64,000 nt of DNA from positions 1,103,501 to 1,167,500 of the forward strand of contig NZ_FXAM01000001.1 of assembly GCF_900155475.1 (NCBI RefSeq), written 5' to 3'. Positions 25,966 through 36,338 of this stretch are shown here, piece after piece (the first letter of the stretch is position 1; each line of letters begins with the position of its first letter). The notes beneath the pieces are model-generated. The model did not search any database. It saw only the letters and a program-made list of their open reading frames with translations, and was not told the origin of the DNA. The position numbers and the translations under genes are program-made. The stretch is from Methylomagnum ishizawai (lineage in GTDB: Bacteria; Pseudomonadota; Gammaproteobacteria; Methylococcales; Methylococcaceae).

Positions 25966-27749
25966 TGACCCTGGATAGCCTGTTGCAAATCACGCTTTAC
26001 CTGGTCATGTTGCTGGCCTTGGCCCGGCCTTTGGGCGTTTATATGGCGCGGGTCTACCAAGGCCGGCCAACCTGGTTCGATCCCAGTTTGGCCCCGCTCG
26101 AACATCTGATCTACCGCCTGTCCGGGGTCGATCCGGGGAGGGAAATGCGCTGGACCGACTATGCCATCGCCTTGCTGTTGTTCAATCTTGTGGGGACTTT
26201 GGCGCTGTTCGCCCTGCAGCGGTTGCAGGCCGATCTGCCGCTGAACCCGCAAGGACTGCCCGCCATCGGCCCGGATTCGGCCTTCAACACCGCCGTCAGC
26301 TTCGCCACCAACACCAATTGGCAGGGCTACGCGGGCGAAACCACGATGAGCTACCTCACCCAGATGTTCGGTCTCACGGTGCAGAATTTCGTGTCCGCCG
26401 CCACCGGCATGGCGACCCTGGTCGCCCTGGTGCGGGGTTTCGTCCGCAAGAACGCCGCGACCCTGGGTAATTTCTGGGTGGACCTGACCCGGAGCATCCT
26501 TTATATCCTGCTGCCGCTGTCCCTGGTGCTGGCCTTGGTGTTGGTGGGGCAGGGCGTGGTGCAGACTTTCGGAGCTTATCAGACCGTGGCTTTGCAACAG
26601 CCGGTCGGCTATACGCAGGTCCAGGTCGATGCCCAGGGTCAACAGGTCGCGACCCCGGTGGAAATCAAGGAGCAGACCCTGGCGCTCGGTCCGGCGGCGT
26701 CCCAAATCGCTATCAAGCAACTCGGCACCAATGGTGGCGGTTTCTTCAATGCCAATTCGGCCCATCCTTTCGAGAATCCGACACCGCTGTCGAATTTCCT
26801 GGAGTTGATCGCCATCCTGCTGATCCCCGCCGCGCTGTGCCATACCTTCGGCGCGATGGTGGGCGACGCCCGCCAGGGCTGGGCCATCCTCGCCGCTATG
26901 ACGCTGATTTTCGTGGCCTTGGTGCTGGCTGCCGTGCCTTTGGAGCAAGCGGGCAATCCGGGCCTCGCCGCCTTGGGCGTCGATCAAGCCGCCTCGGGCA
27001 CGCAGTCCGGCGGCAATATGGAAGGCAAGGAGGCCCGCTTCGGCATCGCGGATTCGGTGCTGTGGGCGGTGGCGACCACCGCCGCTTCCAATGGCTCGGT
27101 CAACGCCCTGCACGATTCCTTCACGCCACTCGGCGGCATGATTCCGCTGTGGCTGATGCAATTGGGCGAGGTGGTGTTCGGTGGGGTGGGTTCGGGGCTG
27201 TACGGGATGATCGTGTTCGCCCTGGTCGCGGTGTTCGTGGCCGGGCTGATGATCGGCCGCACCCCGGAATACCTGGGCAAGAAGATCGAAGCCTACGAGG
27301 TCAAGATGGCCACCTTGGTGATCCTGATTCCGCCCTTGTTGGTCTTGGTCGGGACCGCCGTGGCGGTGCTGGCCGACGCGGGCAAGGCGGCGGTCGCCAA
27401 TCCCGGTGCCCATGGGTTCACCGAAATCCTCTACGCCTTCTCCTCGGCGGGCAATAACAACGGCAGCGCCTTCGCCGGGCTGTCGGCCAATACGCCGTTC
27501 TATAACACCGCGTTGGGATTGGCGATGCTATTCGCCCGCTATGGGCTGGTGGTGCCGGTGCTGGCCATCGCCGGTTCCTTGGCCGGGAAGAAGACCGTGC
27601 CGGTCGGCGCGGGCACTTTGCCGACCCATACCCCCTTGTTCGTGGCTTTGCTGATCGGCACGGTGATCGTGGTCGGGGCTTTGGCGTTCTTGCCGGTGCT
27701 GGCCCTGGGTCCGGTGGCCGAGCATCTGCAAATGATCGACGTCCATTGA
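25965..27749 (+). CDS. kdpA: K+-transporting ATPase subunit A
   Basis: The potassium-channel-like subunit of the high-affinity Kdp pump. 594 residues, slightly above the E. coli length (557). It contains the repeated pore-loop signatures of the superfamily of K+ transporters: [14 protein letters not shown] near residue 110, [20 protein letters not shown] near 245, an [17 protein letters not shown] loop near 370, and the last, [16 protein letters not shown], near 485. About ten membrane helices are present. A stretch of about 30 polar residues ([20 protein letters not shown]) lies in a periplasmic loop, as in other KdpA. The start is set by overlap with the kdpF stop. Confidence 0.97.
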   Translation: MTLDSLLQITLYLVMLLALARPLGVYMARVYQGRPTWFDPSLAPLEHLIYRLSGVDPGREMRWTDYAIALLLFNLVGTLALFALQRLQADLPLNPQGLPAIGPDSAFNTAVSFATNTNWQGYAGETTMSYLTQMFGLTVQNFVSAATGMATLVALVRGFVRKNAATLGNFWVDLTRSILYILLPLSLVLALVLVGQGVVQTFGAYQTVALQQPVGYTQVQVDAQGQQVATPVEIKEQTLALGPAASQIAIKQLGTNGGGFFNANSAHPFENPTPLSNFLELIAILLIPAALCHTFGAMVGDARQGWAILAAMTLIFVALVLAAVPLEQAGNPGLAALGVDQAASGTQSGGNMEGKEARFGIADSVLWAVATTAASNGSVNALHDSFTPLGGMIPLWLMQLGEVVFGGVGSGLYGMIVFALVAVFVAGLMIGRTPEYLGKKIEAYEVKMATLVILIPPLLVLVGTAVAVLADAGKAAVANPGAHGFTEILYAFSSAGNNNGSAFAGLSANTPFYNTALGLAMLFARYGLVVPVLAIAGSLAGKKTVPVGAGTLPTHTPLFVALLIGTVIVVGALAFLPVLALGPVAEHLQMIDVH

Positions 27750-27766
27750 ACAGCGAGGCATCCACG

Positions 27767-29941
27767 ATGAGCAAAAAAACCAGTTATTTCCTGGCCCCGC
27801 CCGGCGACGGCCCGACTGCCCAAACCCCGTCGGCGGTTTCCGCCGGGACGGCCCTCGCGCTCGAACCCGGACACCGCCCCAAAACCCAATCCCTCACCGA
27901 TCCCGCTTTGCTGAAAGCGGCCTTGGCCGAGTCTTTCCGCAAGCTCACCCCGGCGGTGCAGGCCAAGAACCCGGTGATGTTCGTGGTCTATCTCGGCAGC
28001 TTGTTGACCACCTTGCTCTGGGTCCAAGCCCTGCTGGGCCGGGGCGAAGCGCCCGCCGGGTTCATTTTCGCCATCGCGTTGTGGCTGTGGTTCACGGTGC
28101 TGTTCGCCAATTTCGCCGAGGCGGTGGCGGAAGGCCGCAGCAAGGCGCAAGCGGCCTTCCTGCGTAGCGCCAAGCGCGACATCGTGGCGAAAAAACTGGA
28201 CGAACCGCGCCACGGCGCGAAATTCCAGGCCGTGCCCGGTGCCGGTTTGAGGTTGGGCGATGTGGTCTTGATCGAGGCCGGGGATTTCGTGCCCGGCGAT
28301 GGCGAGGTGATCGAGGGTGTGGCCTCGGTGGACGAGAGCGCCATCACCGGCGAATCGGCCCCGGTGATTCGCGAATCCGGCGGCGATTTCAGTTCGGTGA
28401 CGGGCGGTACCCGCGTGCTGTCGGATTGGCTGGTGGTCCGCATCACCGCCAACCCCGGCGAAGCTTTCCTCGACCGCATGATCGGCATGGTCGAGAACGC
28501 CCAGCGCCAGAAAACCCCCAACGAAATCGCCCTGACCATCCTGCTGGTGGCTTTCACGCTCATCTTCCTGAAAACCACCGCCACCCTGCTGCCGTTCTCG
28601 CTGTACAGCGTGGAGGTGGCCGGGACCGGGGCGCCCATCACCATCACCGTGCTGGTGGCGCTATTGGTGTGTTTGATCCCGACCACTATCGGCGGCTTGC
28701 TGTCGGCCATCGGCGTGGCCGGGATCGGGCGGATGATGCAGAAGAATGTGATCGCCACTTCGGGCCGGGCGGTGGAGGCGGCGGGCGATGTCGATGTGCT
28801 GCTGTTGGACAAGACCGGCACCATCACCCTGGGCAACCGCCAAGCCGCCAAATTCCTCGCCGTCGCGGGGGTGCGGGAGCAGGATTTGGCCAGCGCCGCG
28901 CAACTGGCGTCCCTGGCCGACGAGACCCCGGAAGGCCGCAGCATCGTGGTCCTCGCCAAGCAGAAATACGGGTTGCGCGAGCGCGATGTCCACAGCCTGG
29001 GCGCGAGCTTCGTGCATTTCAGCGCCCAGTCGCGCATGAGCGGGGTCAACCTCAAGGACGGGCGGCCAATCCGCAAGGGTGCGGCGGATGCCATCCGCCG
29101 TTTCGTCGAGGAACAGGACGGCGAGTTGCCCAAGCAAATCCAAACCCTGGTGGACGAGGTGGCCCGCCGCGGCAGCACGCCCTTGGTGGTGGCCGAGGGA
29201 GCCAAAGTCCTGGGCGTGATCGAACTCAAGGACATCGTGAAGGGCGGCATCAAGGAGCGCTTCGCCGAATTGCGGCAGATGGGCATCAAGACCATCATGA
29301 TCACCGGCGACAACCGGCTGACCGCCGCCGCCATCGCCGCCGAGGCCGGGGTGGATGATTTCCTGGCCGAGGCCACCCCGGAAATGAAACTCAAGCTGAT
29401 CCGCGAGCATCAGGCCGAAGGCCGTTTGGTCGCCATGACCGGCGACGGCACCAACGACGCCCCGGCCCTGGCCCAGGCCGATGTGGCGGTGGCGATGAAT
29501 TCCGGCACCCAGGCGGCCAAGGAGGCGGGCAACATGGTGGACCTGGATTCCAACCCGACTAAGCTGATCGAGATCGTCGAGACCGGCAAGCAGATGTTGA
29601 TGACGCGGGGAGCCTTGACCACGTTCAGTCTCGCCAATGATATCTCCAAGTATTTCGCCATCATCCCGGCGGCGTTCGCCGGCACCTATCCGGCCTTGGG
29701 TGCCCTCAACATCATGCACCTCGCGACCCCGGCCAGCGCCATCCTGTCCGCCGTGATTTTCAACGCGCTGATTATCGTCGCCCTGATTCCCTTGGCGTTG
29801 AAGGGCATCCGCTACCGTCCGGTGGGGGCGGCGGTGTTGCTGCGGGATAACCTGTTGATCTACGGATTGGGTGGCTTGGTGGTGCCTTTCGTCGGCATCA
29901 AGGCGATAGATATGCTCTTGGCCGCGCTGGGCTGGGCTTGA
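27767..29941 (+). CDS. kdpB: K+-transporting ATPase subunit B (P-type)
   Basis: The ATP-hydrolysing subunit of KdpFABC. The ATG at 27767 follows GCGAGGCATCCACG and gives 724 residues; a TTG at 27746 overlapping kdpA is less likely. The N-terminus is about 40 residues longer than in E. coli KdpB (Ala/Pro-rich). Core motifs: TGES near residue 194 (actuator loop with the inhibitory serine phosphorylation site), DKTGT with phosphorylated Asp at residue 348, [10 protein letters not shown] (nucleotide-binding domain), and [20 protein letters not shown] (hinge). Seven membrane helices are expected. Order and spacing are those of a normal kdp operon. Confidence 0.97.
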   Translation: MSKKTSYFLAPPGDGPTAQTPSAVSAGTALALEPGHRPKTQSLTDPALLKAALAESFRKLTPAVQAKNPVMFVVYLGSLLTTLLWVQALLGRGEAPAGFIFAIALWLWFTVLFANFAEAVAEGRSKAQAAFLRSAKRDIVAKKLDEPRHGAKFQAVPGAGLRLGDVVLIEAGDFVPGDGEVIEGVASVDESAITGESAPVIRESGGDFSSVTGGTRVLSDWLVVRITANPGEAFLDRMIGMVENAQRQKTPNEIALTILLVAFTLIFLKTTATLLPFSLYSVEVAGTGAPITITVLVALLVCLIPTTIGGLLSAIGVAGIGRMMQKNVIATSGRAVEAAGDVDVLLLDKTGTITLGNRQAAKFLAVAGVREQDLASAAQLASLADETPEGRSIVVLAKQKYGLRERDVHSLGASFVHFSAQSRMSGVNLKDGRPIRKGAADAIRRFVEEQDGELPKQIQTLVDEVARRGSTPLVVAEGAKVLGVIELKDIVKGGIKERFAELRQMGIKTIMITGDNRLTAAAIAAEAGVDDFLAEATPEMKLKLIREHQAEGRLVAMTGDGTNDAPALAQADVAVAMNSGTQAAKEAGNMVDLDSNPTKLIEIVETGKQMLMTRGALTTFSLANDISKYFAIIPAAFAGTYPALGALNIMHLATPASAILSAVIFNALIIVALIPLALKGIRYRPVGAAVLLRDNLLIYGLGGLVVPFVGIKAIDMLLAALGWA

Positions 29942-29966
29942 TTGATCCATCGAAGGAGGCGAAACC

Positions 29967-30545
29967 ATGATTTCCCATCTCAAACCGGCCTGTGTGCTGC
30001 TGGTCGTTTTCACCGTGCTGACCGGGATGATCTATCCCGCCGCCGTCACCGGCCTCGCCCAAGTCCTGTTCCCGGCACAGGCCAATGGCAGCTTGATCCA
30101 GGGCCAGGACGGCCAACGGCAAGGCTCGCGCCTGATCGGCCAACCCTATAGCGATCCGGGCCTGTTCTGGGGACGGCCTTCGGCCACCGCGCCCTATCCC
30201 TACAATGCCGGGGCTTCCGCCGGTTCCAACCTGGGACCGCTGAATCCCGCGCTCAAGGCTGCCGTGCAGGCCCGTATCCAGGCTTTGCGCGAGGCCGATC
30301 CTGGCAATATCGCGCCGGTCCCGGTCGATCTGGTCACGGCCTCGGCCAGCGGACTCGATCCCCAGATCAGTCCGGCGGCGGCGGAATACCAGGTCGGGCG
30401 CGTCGCCAGGGCGCGGCAACTCGCCCCGGAAATCGTGCGCGACCTCGTTGCCCGCCACACCGAAGGCCGGCAATGGGGCGTCCTGGGCGAGCCCAGGGTC
30501 AATGTGTTGGAATTGAATTTGGAACTGGCCGCGCTGCCGCGTTGA
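29967..30545 (+). CDS. kdpC: K+-transporting ATPase subunit C
   Basis: 192 residues, the usual KdpC size. One N-terminal membrane anchor ([20 protein letters not shown]) is followed by a periplasmic domain with the family signatures [33 protein letters not shown], and the C-terminal [20 protein letters not shown]. KdpC stabilises the complex and contributes to high K+ affinity. A strong ribosome binding site (GAAGGAGGCGAAACC) precedes the ATG at 29967. The operon ends here: no kdpD or kdpE follows, so the sensor pair must lie elsewhere. Confidence 0.96.
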   Translation: MISHLKPACVLLVVFTVLTGMIYPAAVTGLAQVLFPAQANGSLIQGQDGQRQGSRLIGQPYSDPGLFWGRPSATAPYPYNAGASAGSNLGPLNPALKAAVQARIQALREADPGNIAPVPVDLVTASASGLDPQISPAAAEYQVGRVARARQLAPEIVRDLVARHTEGRQWGVLGEPRVNVLELNLELAALPR

Positions 30546-30624
30546 GCCGGGCCGCTAGCGCCGGACAAGCCCAGGCCGATGCCGTAAACTCTCCGGCTTT
30601 GCGTCCATCCAGAGAGAACCATTC

Positions 30625-31056
30625 ATGAGGAAGATTTTTACGCTCGCCTTGTTGTCCTGCGCTGGGTCCGCCCTGGCCGATGCAGCGCCGGTGTTGGTCG
30701 ATGTGCCCGCCCTGGTCCACGCTTCCCAGGCCCAGGTCGAGCAGACACTCGGGGCGGCCGAGTTCTGCCGGAAATCCAGGCATGGGTTGGCATGCCGCTA
30801 CGCCGCCTACGGGGTGGAAGTGGTTTTCGCCAAGGATAAGGCCGAGCAAATCATCATCAACGATCCGGGCGAACTGCCCTACGACAAGAGCGCTATCGCC
30901 CGCCTGGGATTCAAGGGCCAGGAGCCGGAGGTCGCCACCGACGAGGTCATGACCTGGCAAACCATCCCCGGCATCGCCGAGCTATCGCTGTTTCCCGACC
31001 ACGACAAGATCGATTACGCCCTGGTCGTGGTGACTCCGCCACCGGGCAGGAAATAA
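30625..31056 (+). CDS. Small exported protein of unknown function
   Basis: A 143-residue protein. The signal peptide MRKIFTLALLSCAGSALADA predicts a periplasmic or extracellular product of about 124 residues. It has two Cys in close spacing (FCRKSRHGLACRYAAYG) that could form a disulfide. The rest has alternating strands (GVEVVFAKDKAEQIIINDPG) and no family that I recognise. The ATG follows CCAGAGAGAACCATTC. It lies 80 bp after kdpC on the same strand, but a role in potassium uptake is not shown. Confidence 0.7.
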   Translation: MRKIFTLALLSCAGSALADAAPVLVDVPALVHASQAQVEQTLGAAEFCRKSRHGLACRYAAYGVEVVFAKDKAEQIIINDPGELPYDKSAIARLGFKGQEPEVATDEVMTWQTIPGIAELSLFPDHDKIDYALVVVTPPPGRK

Positions 31057-31087
31057 GGAGGGCCGGACCCCGGCCTGCGCGGTGGTT

Positions 31088-31516
31088 TCAGGCGACCACG
31101 CCCAGGATCACCGCGCCCGCCTTGAACACCGCCGTGGCGGTTTCGCCGACCTTGAGCCCCAGGGCGTCCACGCTGTCGTTGGTGATGGTGGCCGCGATGG
31201 TGTCGCCGCCTTCCAAGGCCACCACCACTTCGGCGTTCACCGCGCCTTTCTGCACCCGCGCCACGGTGCCGGCCAGTTGGTTGCGGGCCGACAGCCGGTA
31301 GCCGCCGAATTCCTTCACGATCATGACCTGCGGTGCCTTGATGAGGGCGAGCGCGTCGCCGCCCACGGCCAGCCCCAGTTTGTCCACCGATTCGTTGGTG
31401 ACCGAGGCGCAGAGGGTGGTGCCGCCCTTGAGGCTGATATCGACCTCGGCATAGGTGGCCCCGGTGCGGACGCCGGTGATTTTGCCGCTCAGTTGGTTGC
31501 GTGCGCTGGCTTTCAT
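31088..31516 (-). CDS. mop: Molbindin (two Mop domains)
   Basis: 142 residues made of two tandem Mop (molybdate-binding OB-type) domains: residues 1-68, starting SARNQLSGKITGVRTGATYA, and about 72-142, starting SARNQLAGTVARVQKGAVNA. Both keep the T-N-E/D-S-V-D-x-L-G-L element. Such di-Mop proteins are cytoplasmic molybdate stores or buffers that assemble into hexameric rings. The gene follows modC by 50 bp on the same strand, making it the last gene of the molybdate operon. Related TOBE/Mop domains also end ModC. Confidence 0.93.
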   Translation of the reverse strand: MKASARNQLSGKITGVRTGATYAEVDISLKGGTTLCASVTNESVDKLGLAVGGDALALIKAPQVMIVKEFGGYRLSARNQLAGTVARVQKGAVNAEVVVALEGGDTIAATITNDSVDALGLKVGETATAVFKAGAVILGVVA

Positions 31517-31565
31517 ATTGGATCTCCTGGATCGGGTGCTTGGGTTGGAAGGACGGGTTCGGGCT

Positions 31566-32696
31566 TCAGGGCGGAGGCTGGGCGGGCCGTACCGGGGAGG
31601 CTGGTTGCGATGGGTTCCCGGCGCGGTCCAGCAGATAGGAGAACGACCGGGTCTTGACCAGGCAATATAGGGTGTCGCCCACCGCCAAGGCCAGGTCGCG
31701 GGCGGAGCGCGGGGTGATCTCGGCCACCAGCGGGCTGCCCGCGTCGATCCAAACCTGGACCCCGCTGCCCTTGGATTCGATCCGTAGGATACGCCCGGCG
31801 AATTGGTTCTGGATGGAAATTTCCGTGATTTCCCGCCGCGACAGGGCGATTTCGCCCCGGTGCAGGGAGACGTAGGCGATATCGCCGGGGGCCAGTTCGG
31901 CGCGCAGGGGCAAGGCCAGCCGCGTGGGCCCGCAGCGGGCCAGGGTGCAACCGTGGTCGGGGTCGTGGCCCTCGACCGTGGCCGCGAGCAAGTTGTCGGG
32001 ACCGAGCGGACGGGGTCCGCCGTGCCCTTGGCCCATGAGGATATCGCCCAGGTCGCCGAACGCCAGGATGCGCCCGCCGCCGACCAGGGCCATGCGGTCG
32101 GTCAGGTGCAGGATTTCCGGCAAGGCGTGGGAGACGAAGATCATCGGCAGTTTGAGTTCGTCGCGGATTTTTTGCAGGAAAGGCAGGATTTGCGCTTTGA
32201 GGTTCGTGTCCAGCGCCGCCAGGGGTTCGTCCAGCAGCAACAGCCGCGGCGCGGCCAGCAGCGAGCGGCCCAGGGCCACCCGCTGTTTTTCCCCGCCGGA
32301 GATGCGGCGCGGATGGGCGTCGAGCAAAGGACGCAAAGCCAGGAGATCGACGATATCGTCGAACTGGAAACGGCGCTCCGGTGCCGGCCTGCGCTTGAAA
32401 CCGTACAGCAGGTTGCCCTTCACCGAATAATGCGGGAACAACTGGCTGTCCTGGAACACCAGCCCGATGCGGCGGCGGTGCGGCGGCAGACACAGGCCGC
32501 TCGCGCTGTCGTAGATGGGTTCGCCGTGGAGCGTGATCCGGCCCCGGTCGGGCCGCACCAAACCGGCCAGGATGCCCAGGAGCGTGCTTTTGCCGGAACC
32601 CGAGGGACCGAACAGGCCGGTCACGCCGCCGTCCAGGTCGAGTTGGGCTTCGAGGTCGAAACGGCCCCGGTTCAGGGCCACGTCCAGATGCAACAT
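31566..32696 (-). CDS. modC: Molybdate ABC transporter ATP-binding protein
   Basis: The 376-residue ATPase of the molybdate importer. Walker A is GPSGSGKSTLLGILAGL (residues about 31-47), followed by a Q-loop in LVFQDSQLFPHYSVKGNLLY, signature ISGGEKQRVALGRSLL, Walker B LLLLDEPLAALD and the switch His in VSHALPEI. A C-terminal TOBE/Mop-like domain (about 290-355, ISIQNQFAGRILRIESKGSG) is the usual ModC regulatory module. It starts 7 bp after the modB stop codon. The transporter delivers molybdate for Mo-cofactor enzymes such as nitrate reductase, nitrogenase or formate dehydrogenase, none of which is in the window. Confidence 0.96.
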   Translation of the reverse strand: MLHLDVALNRGRFDLEAQLDLDGGVTGLFGPSGSGKSTLLGILAGLVRPDRGRITLHGEPIYDSASGLCLPPHRRRIGLVFQDSQLFPHYSVKGNLLYGFKRRPAPERRFQFDDIVDLLALRPLLDAHPRRISGGEKQRVALGRSLLAAPRLLLLDEPLAALDTNLKAQILPFLQKIRDELKLPMIFVSHALPEILHLTDRMALVGGGRILAFGDLGDILMGQGHGGPRPLGPDNLLAATVEGHDPDHGCTLARCGPTRLALPLRAELAPGDIAYVSLHRGEIALSRREITEISIQNQFAGRILRIESKGSGVQVWIDAGSPLVAEITPRSARDLALAVGDTLYCLVKTRSFSYLLDRAGNPSQPASPVRPAQPPP

Positions 32697-32703
32697 GGTG
32701 GGC

Positions 32704-33399
32704 CTAGTCCCCGTTCAAACGGCGCTCGGCGCGGCGGGTGAGGATTTCGCTGCCGATCAGGGCGGCGAAGGCGGTGGCGACGGAGATCAGCACCAAGCGT
32801 AAGGCGGGGCCGTCGCCGTCCGGCGTCTGGGTGTAGGTGTAGAGCGCCAGCGGCAGGGTGCGGGTCTCACCTTCGATATTGCCGACGAAAGTGATGGTCG
32901 CGCCGAATTCGCCGAGGCTGCGGGCGAAGCCGAGGATGGCCCCGGTCAGGATGCCGGGCAAGGCCAGGGGCAGGGTGACGGTGAGGAACACGCCGGCCGG
33001 CCCGGCCCCCAGGGTGCTGGCGGCTTGTTCCAGCCGGGGTTCGATCAGGCTCATGGACAGCCGCACCGAGCGCACCATCAGGGGAAAGCTCATCACCGCC
33101 GCCGCGATGGCCGCGCCCTTCCAACTGAAGGCCACGCTGAGGCCGAAAGTGTCCTTGAGCCACGGTCCCAGCCAGCCGCGCCGTCCGAACAGCAGCAGCA
33201 GCACATAGCCCGTAACCACCGGCGGCAACACCATCGGCAATTGCAGCGCCGCCTCGATCAGCGCCTTGCCGGGGAATCGCCGCCGCGCCAACAGCCAGCC
33301 CAGCCCGATGCCGGGCGGCAGGATCGCCAGCACCGCGCACAGGCTGACCTTGAGCGAGAGCCACAGCGCGGAGAGTTCCTCGGGGGTTAGGGTGGACAT
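32704..33399 (-). CDS. modB: Molybdate ABC transporter permease
   Basis: 231 residues with five to six membrane helices. The EAA loop that docks on ModC is visible (RLEQAASTLGAGPAGVFLTV, then PLALPGILTGAILGFARSLG, ending GEFGATITFVGN), which is diagnostic for ModB/CysT-type permeases. Gene order modA-modB-modC with gaps of 7 bp on each side shows a tight operon. The start at 33399 lies 7 bp past the modA stop. Confidence 0.96.
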   Translation of the reverse strand: MSTLTPEELSALWLSLKVSLCAVLAILPPGIGLGWLLARRRFPGKALIEAALQLPMVLPPVVTGYVLLLLFGRRGWLGPWLKDTFGLSVAFSWKGAAIAAAVMSFPLMVRSVRLSMSLIEPRLEQAASTLGAGPAGVFLTVTLPLALPGILTGAILGFARSLGEFGATITFVGNIEGETRTLPLALYTYTQTPDGDGPALRLVLISVATAFAALIGSEILTRRAERRLNGD

Positions 33400-33406
33400 G
33401 CCGGGC

Positions 33407-34171
33407 TTATTTCCCCAGCCATTTGAAGCCGTATTTCACGAACACGCCTTGGGCCGCCGGGCCTTGCAGGTATTTCAAGAAATCCTGGGCCTCGCCCGCC
33501 TGGGTGACCAGCACCGCCGGATAGACGATGGGCGCGTGGGTGTCGTCCGGGAAGCGGGCGATCACGTCCACCTTGGTGCTTTGCTTGGCGTCGGTCTCGT
33601 AGACGATCCCGGCCTCGCATTCGCCGCGTTCGATCAGGTTGAGCGCCGCCTTCACATCGTCGGCCCCGACCACCCGGTATTGGATGGTTTTCCACCAATC
33701 GAGATGGGTGAGGGCTTCTTTGGCGTAGATGCCGACCGGCACCGATTCCACCGTGCCGGTGCAAAGATTGCCCGCGAAGGCGTGGGCGAAATCGAAGCCC
33801 TTCCGCATTTCCACCTTGAAGCCCTGGCCCTTGGGCGCGATCAGCACCAGGGTATTGCCCAAGAGGTTGCTCAGCGAGTTGTGGTCGATCTTGCCCTTGT
33901 TGTCGAGGTAATCCACCCATTTGGTGTCCGCCGAGATGAACACATCGGCGGGCGCGCCTTGCTCGATCTGTTTGGCCAGGGCGGAGGACGCGGCGAAGGA
34001 CAGCTTCACCGGGGTCTGGTGGGCTTGCTCGAAGCTTTTGGCGATATCGGTCAAGGCGGCGGTCAGGCTGGCGGCGGCGTAGACGGTGATATCGGCCAGG
34101 GCGGGCGTCGCGCCCAGGCCGTAGAGCGCGGCGGCGAGCAGGCCGGTTTTCAGGGTTGGACGGGGCTTCAT
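33407..34171 (-). CDS. modA: Molybdate-binding periplasmic protein
   Basis: 254 residues with a signal peptide (LKTGLLAAALYGLGATPALA). The mature start DITVYAAASLTAALTDIAKS is the classical ModA N-terminus, with Ser residues that bind the oxyanion; further ligands lie in FAASSALAKQIEQGAPADVF and ALNLIERGECEAGIVYETDA. It captures molybdate (possibly tungstate) for ModBC. A GAGGAGACCGCCCC ribosome binding site precedes the ATG at 34171. A terminator-like hairpin separates it from the porin gene upstream, so the mod operon may have a promoter in that 105-bp gap, though none is evident. Confidence 0.95.
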   Translation of the reverse strand: MKPRPTLKTGLLAAALYGLGATPALADITVYAAASLTAALTDIAKSFEQAHQTPVKLSFAASSALAKQIEQGAPADVFISADTKWVDYLDNKGKIDHNSLSNLLGNTLVLIAPKGQGFKVEMRKGFDFAHAFAGNLCTGTVESVPVGIYAKEALTHLDWWKTIQYRVVGADDVKAALNLIERGECEAGIVYETDAKQSTKVDVIARFPDDTHAPIVYPAVLVTQAGEAQDFLKYLQGPAAQGVFVKYGFKWLGK

Positions 34172-34204
34172 GGGGCGGTCTCCTCAGCGATGGGTTGGCG
34201 AAAG

Positions 34205-34237
34205 CAAAAACCGGGCCGTATCGGGGCCGGACGGTTT
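34205..34237 (-). terminator. Terminator-like hairpin between porin and modA
   Basis: Read on the minus strand, AAACCG-TCC-GGCC-CCGATAC-GGCC-CGGTTTTT forms a bulged stem ending in five T, 40 bases past the porin stop codon. It may end the porin transcript or allow partial read-through into modABC. Confidence 0.5.
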
Positions 34238-34276
34238 GACGCGGGACGGAAAAACCAGCGAAACCGGCGGGTCTTC

Positions 34277-36148
34277 TTAATAGGACAATTGGAACCGGGT
34301 GAAGAACACTTTTTCCATGGGCCGGTCCACCACCTGCTTGGCGCTGTTGACCGCGCCACCCTGGAAATAGGTCTGCTCGTAATCGGCCATGATCTTGGTG
34401 TTCTGGTTCAGCCACCAACTGGTGCTGATGCCCCAGGTCGTGGCGTGTTGCACCGAGGCGCGGGGGTCGGCGAACAGGTACACAGGTTTGCTGCCGGTGC
34501 CGAAATTCTTGAAAGTGTCTTTGTCGATGTCCAACTCGGTCCAGCGGGTGCCGATCTGGAACGCGCCCCATTGCCCCTCGAAGGGGTTGAAATTGTGGCT
34601 GGGCTTCACGCCCATGAAGGTGTTGTCCTCGCCGGTCAGCACATAGGACAGGGAGACATGCCAGGCTTGGTTGTTCTGCCGGGTCTGGTTCACCGTCACG
34701 GGCTGGCCCGCCGCCACCGTGGTCGTGGTCTTGCTGGTGGTGCGGGTGGTGTTGGGGGCCACGGTGCTTTTCACGTCGGTCTTGACGGCGGTGGTGGTGG
34801 AATCGGTCTGCTGCACCGCCAAGTCCTGCGAGGACAGCGCGTATTCGGCCATCAGCCCGAACGGACCCCAGTACCAATAGCCTTGCGGGGCGATATGGTA
34901 TTGCTCGCCGTTCGACAACGCGGCGGAGAAGGCGGTGCTGGAGGTCGTGGTCGTGGTGGTGGTCGTAGTCTGGCCAGTGGCGGGGGTATTGGATTGGGTC
35001 GCCGCCGTGGCGACGCTGCTGCCGGTGAGGGTGGTGCCGGTGGCATAGCTCAGGATGGTGTTCTGGCCCACCGACAGCAGGCTGGGCATGTTGCCCTGGC
35101 GGGTGGGTGTGGCGTAGGTGCCCGCGAACCCGAGTCCCAGGCCGTCCAGGGCGGCGATACCGGTATGCTGGAACGGATGCGCGAACAAACGGCCCTCGAA
35201 GGCCTTGTTATCGAAGCTGGTCGTATCCACGTTCTGCACCGCTTGGTTGTCCAGCGTGCCGTTGTAGACGCCGACTTGGTAGGTGAAGAAATTGGCGAGG
35301 TTGTTGGGGCCGCGATATTGCGGTTTGTAGCCGGGATAGCCGAATTCGCCGTGCAGCATCGCGCCGATTTCGCGATTGGGCACGATCTCGCTGACATAGG
35401 CGCGTTCCGCGAATACCAGGTTGGTGGCGGTCAGGGCGCGTTCCAGGCCCACGGGGCCGCGTTGCTTGCCCACCGACAGGCTGGCGAACGGGAAGTAATG
35501 CATGTCCATATAGGCGTCGAACAGCCGCGCCTGACCTTGCCCGAAATCGACTCCGACCAGGAAATCGTTGTATTTGAACAGGGTGCCGCCGGTTTGCAGG
35601 CGGGCGCGGCGCACCCAGAATTTATCCGTGCCCAGCCCGGTGCCTTGCTGGATGGGATTGGGCTGGCCGCTGGCGTTGAGTCCGACCCCGACCGCGTTGG
35701 AATGCTTGTCGTCCATGAAGAAATCGCCGTCGGTCTGCACATAGCCGCGTAGGAACAACTGATGATCGCCGCTCGCCGATTTGATACGGAACCCGGTCGA
35801 GGGGTCGGCTTCGACGGTGGCGGTGGTTTTCTTGGCGGCTTCCACGGTTGCCTTGTCTATTTCCAGCTTGCGCTCCACCAGCCTGATTTTCTGGTCCAGG
35901 GTTTTGAGGTCCGGGGTGTTCACCCCGGCTTGGGCGGCGCTGGCCGCCGGGGTCGCCGCCGGTTGCGCGGCCAATTGTTTGCGCAACCGGGCGTTCTCGC
36001 CTTCCGATTTTTCCAGCCGCTGTTCCATTTCCAACACGCGCTTTTCCATGGCTTCCATACGCTCCTCGAAACTCATCGCCGGACTGGCCGAAGGTATGGC
36101 GAACCAAAGCCCGGTCCCGGCCAGGGCCAGGGTTTTATTTCTATTCAT
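34277..36148 (-). CDS. OprO/OprP-like outer-membrane porin
   Basis: A 623-residue outer-membrane porin. I chose the ATG at 36148, preceded by GAGGGTCGCG and followed by a signal peptide (MNRNKTLALAGTGLWFAIPS). After it comes a coiled coil (EERMEAMEKRVLEMEQRLEK), then a beta-barrel with phosphate-selective-porin features: FLRGYVQTDGDFFMDD, WVRRARLQTGGTLFKYNDFL, SLSVGKQRGPVGLERA, and a final strand ending in aromatic residues (FTRFQLSY). A Thr-rich insert (about nine Thr in a row near residue 405, and more later) probably lies in surface loops. It stands directly upstream of modA on the same strand, so an anion such as molybdate is a plausible substrate, but the family takes phosphate and other anions. 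Confidence 0.82.
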   Translation of the reverse strand: MNRNKTLALAGTGLWFAIPSASPAMSFEERMEAMEKRVLEMEQRLEKSEGENARLRKQLAAQPAATPAASAAQAGVNTPDLKTLDQKIRLVERKLEIDKATVEAAKKTTATVEADPSTGFRIKSASGDHQLFLRGYVQTDGDFFMDDKHSNAVGVGLNASGQPNPIQQGTGLGTDKFWVRRARLQTGGTLFKYNDFLVGVDFGQGQARLFDAYMDMHYFPFASLSVGKQRGPVGLERALTATNLVFAERAYVSEIVPNREIGAMLHGEFGYPGYKPQYRGPNNLANFFTYQVGVYNGTLDNQAVQNVDTTSFDNKAFEGRLFAHPFQHTGIAALDGLGLGFAGTYATPTRQGNMPSLLSVGQNTILSYATGTTLTGSSVATAATQSNTPATGQTTTTTTTTTSSTAFSAALSNGEQYHIAPQGYWYWGPFGLMAEYALSSQDLAVQQTDSTTTAVKTDVKSTVAPNTTRTTSKTTTTVAAGQPVTVNQTRQNNQAWHVSLSYVLTGEDNTFMGVKPSHNFNPFEGQWGAFQIGTRWTELDIDKDTFKNFGTGSKPVYLFADPRASVQHATTWGISTSWWLNQNTKIMADYEQTYFQGGAVNSAKQVVDRPMEKVFFTRFQLSY

Positions 36149-36338
36149 CGCGACCCTCGGGGGTGGTAGTCGGTTCGCGTGCCACATTGGGGCAGCGTCA
36201 AGGTGGGCGTGGGAATGCGCCCGATTATGATGCGGGAATCCGGCCCGCTATTTATTTAAGGTGTTAACGATGCAGATAGCAAGCCAAAGGCGGGAACCGG
36301 GAGGGAGAAAGGCGGGGAAGGAGACGGAGGGATTCGGT

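Noticed and set aside
33266-35752. An 828-codon open frame opposite modA and the porin gene
   Set aside because: Antisense shadow: both minus-strand genes have signal peptides and family motifs, and the plus-strand frame has none.
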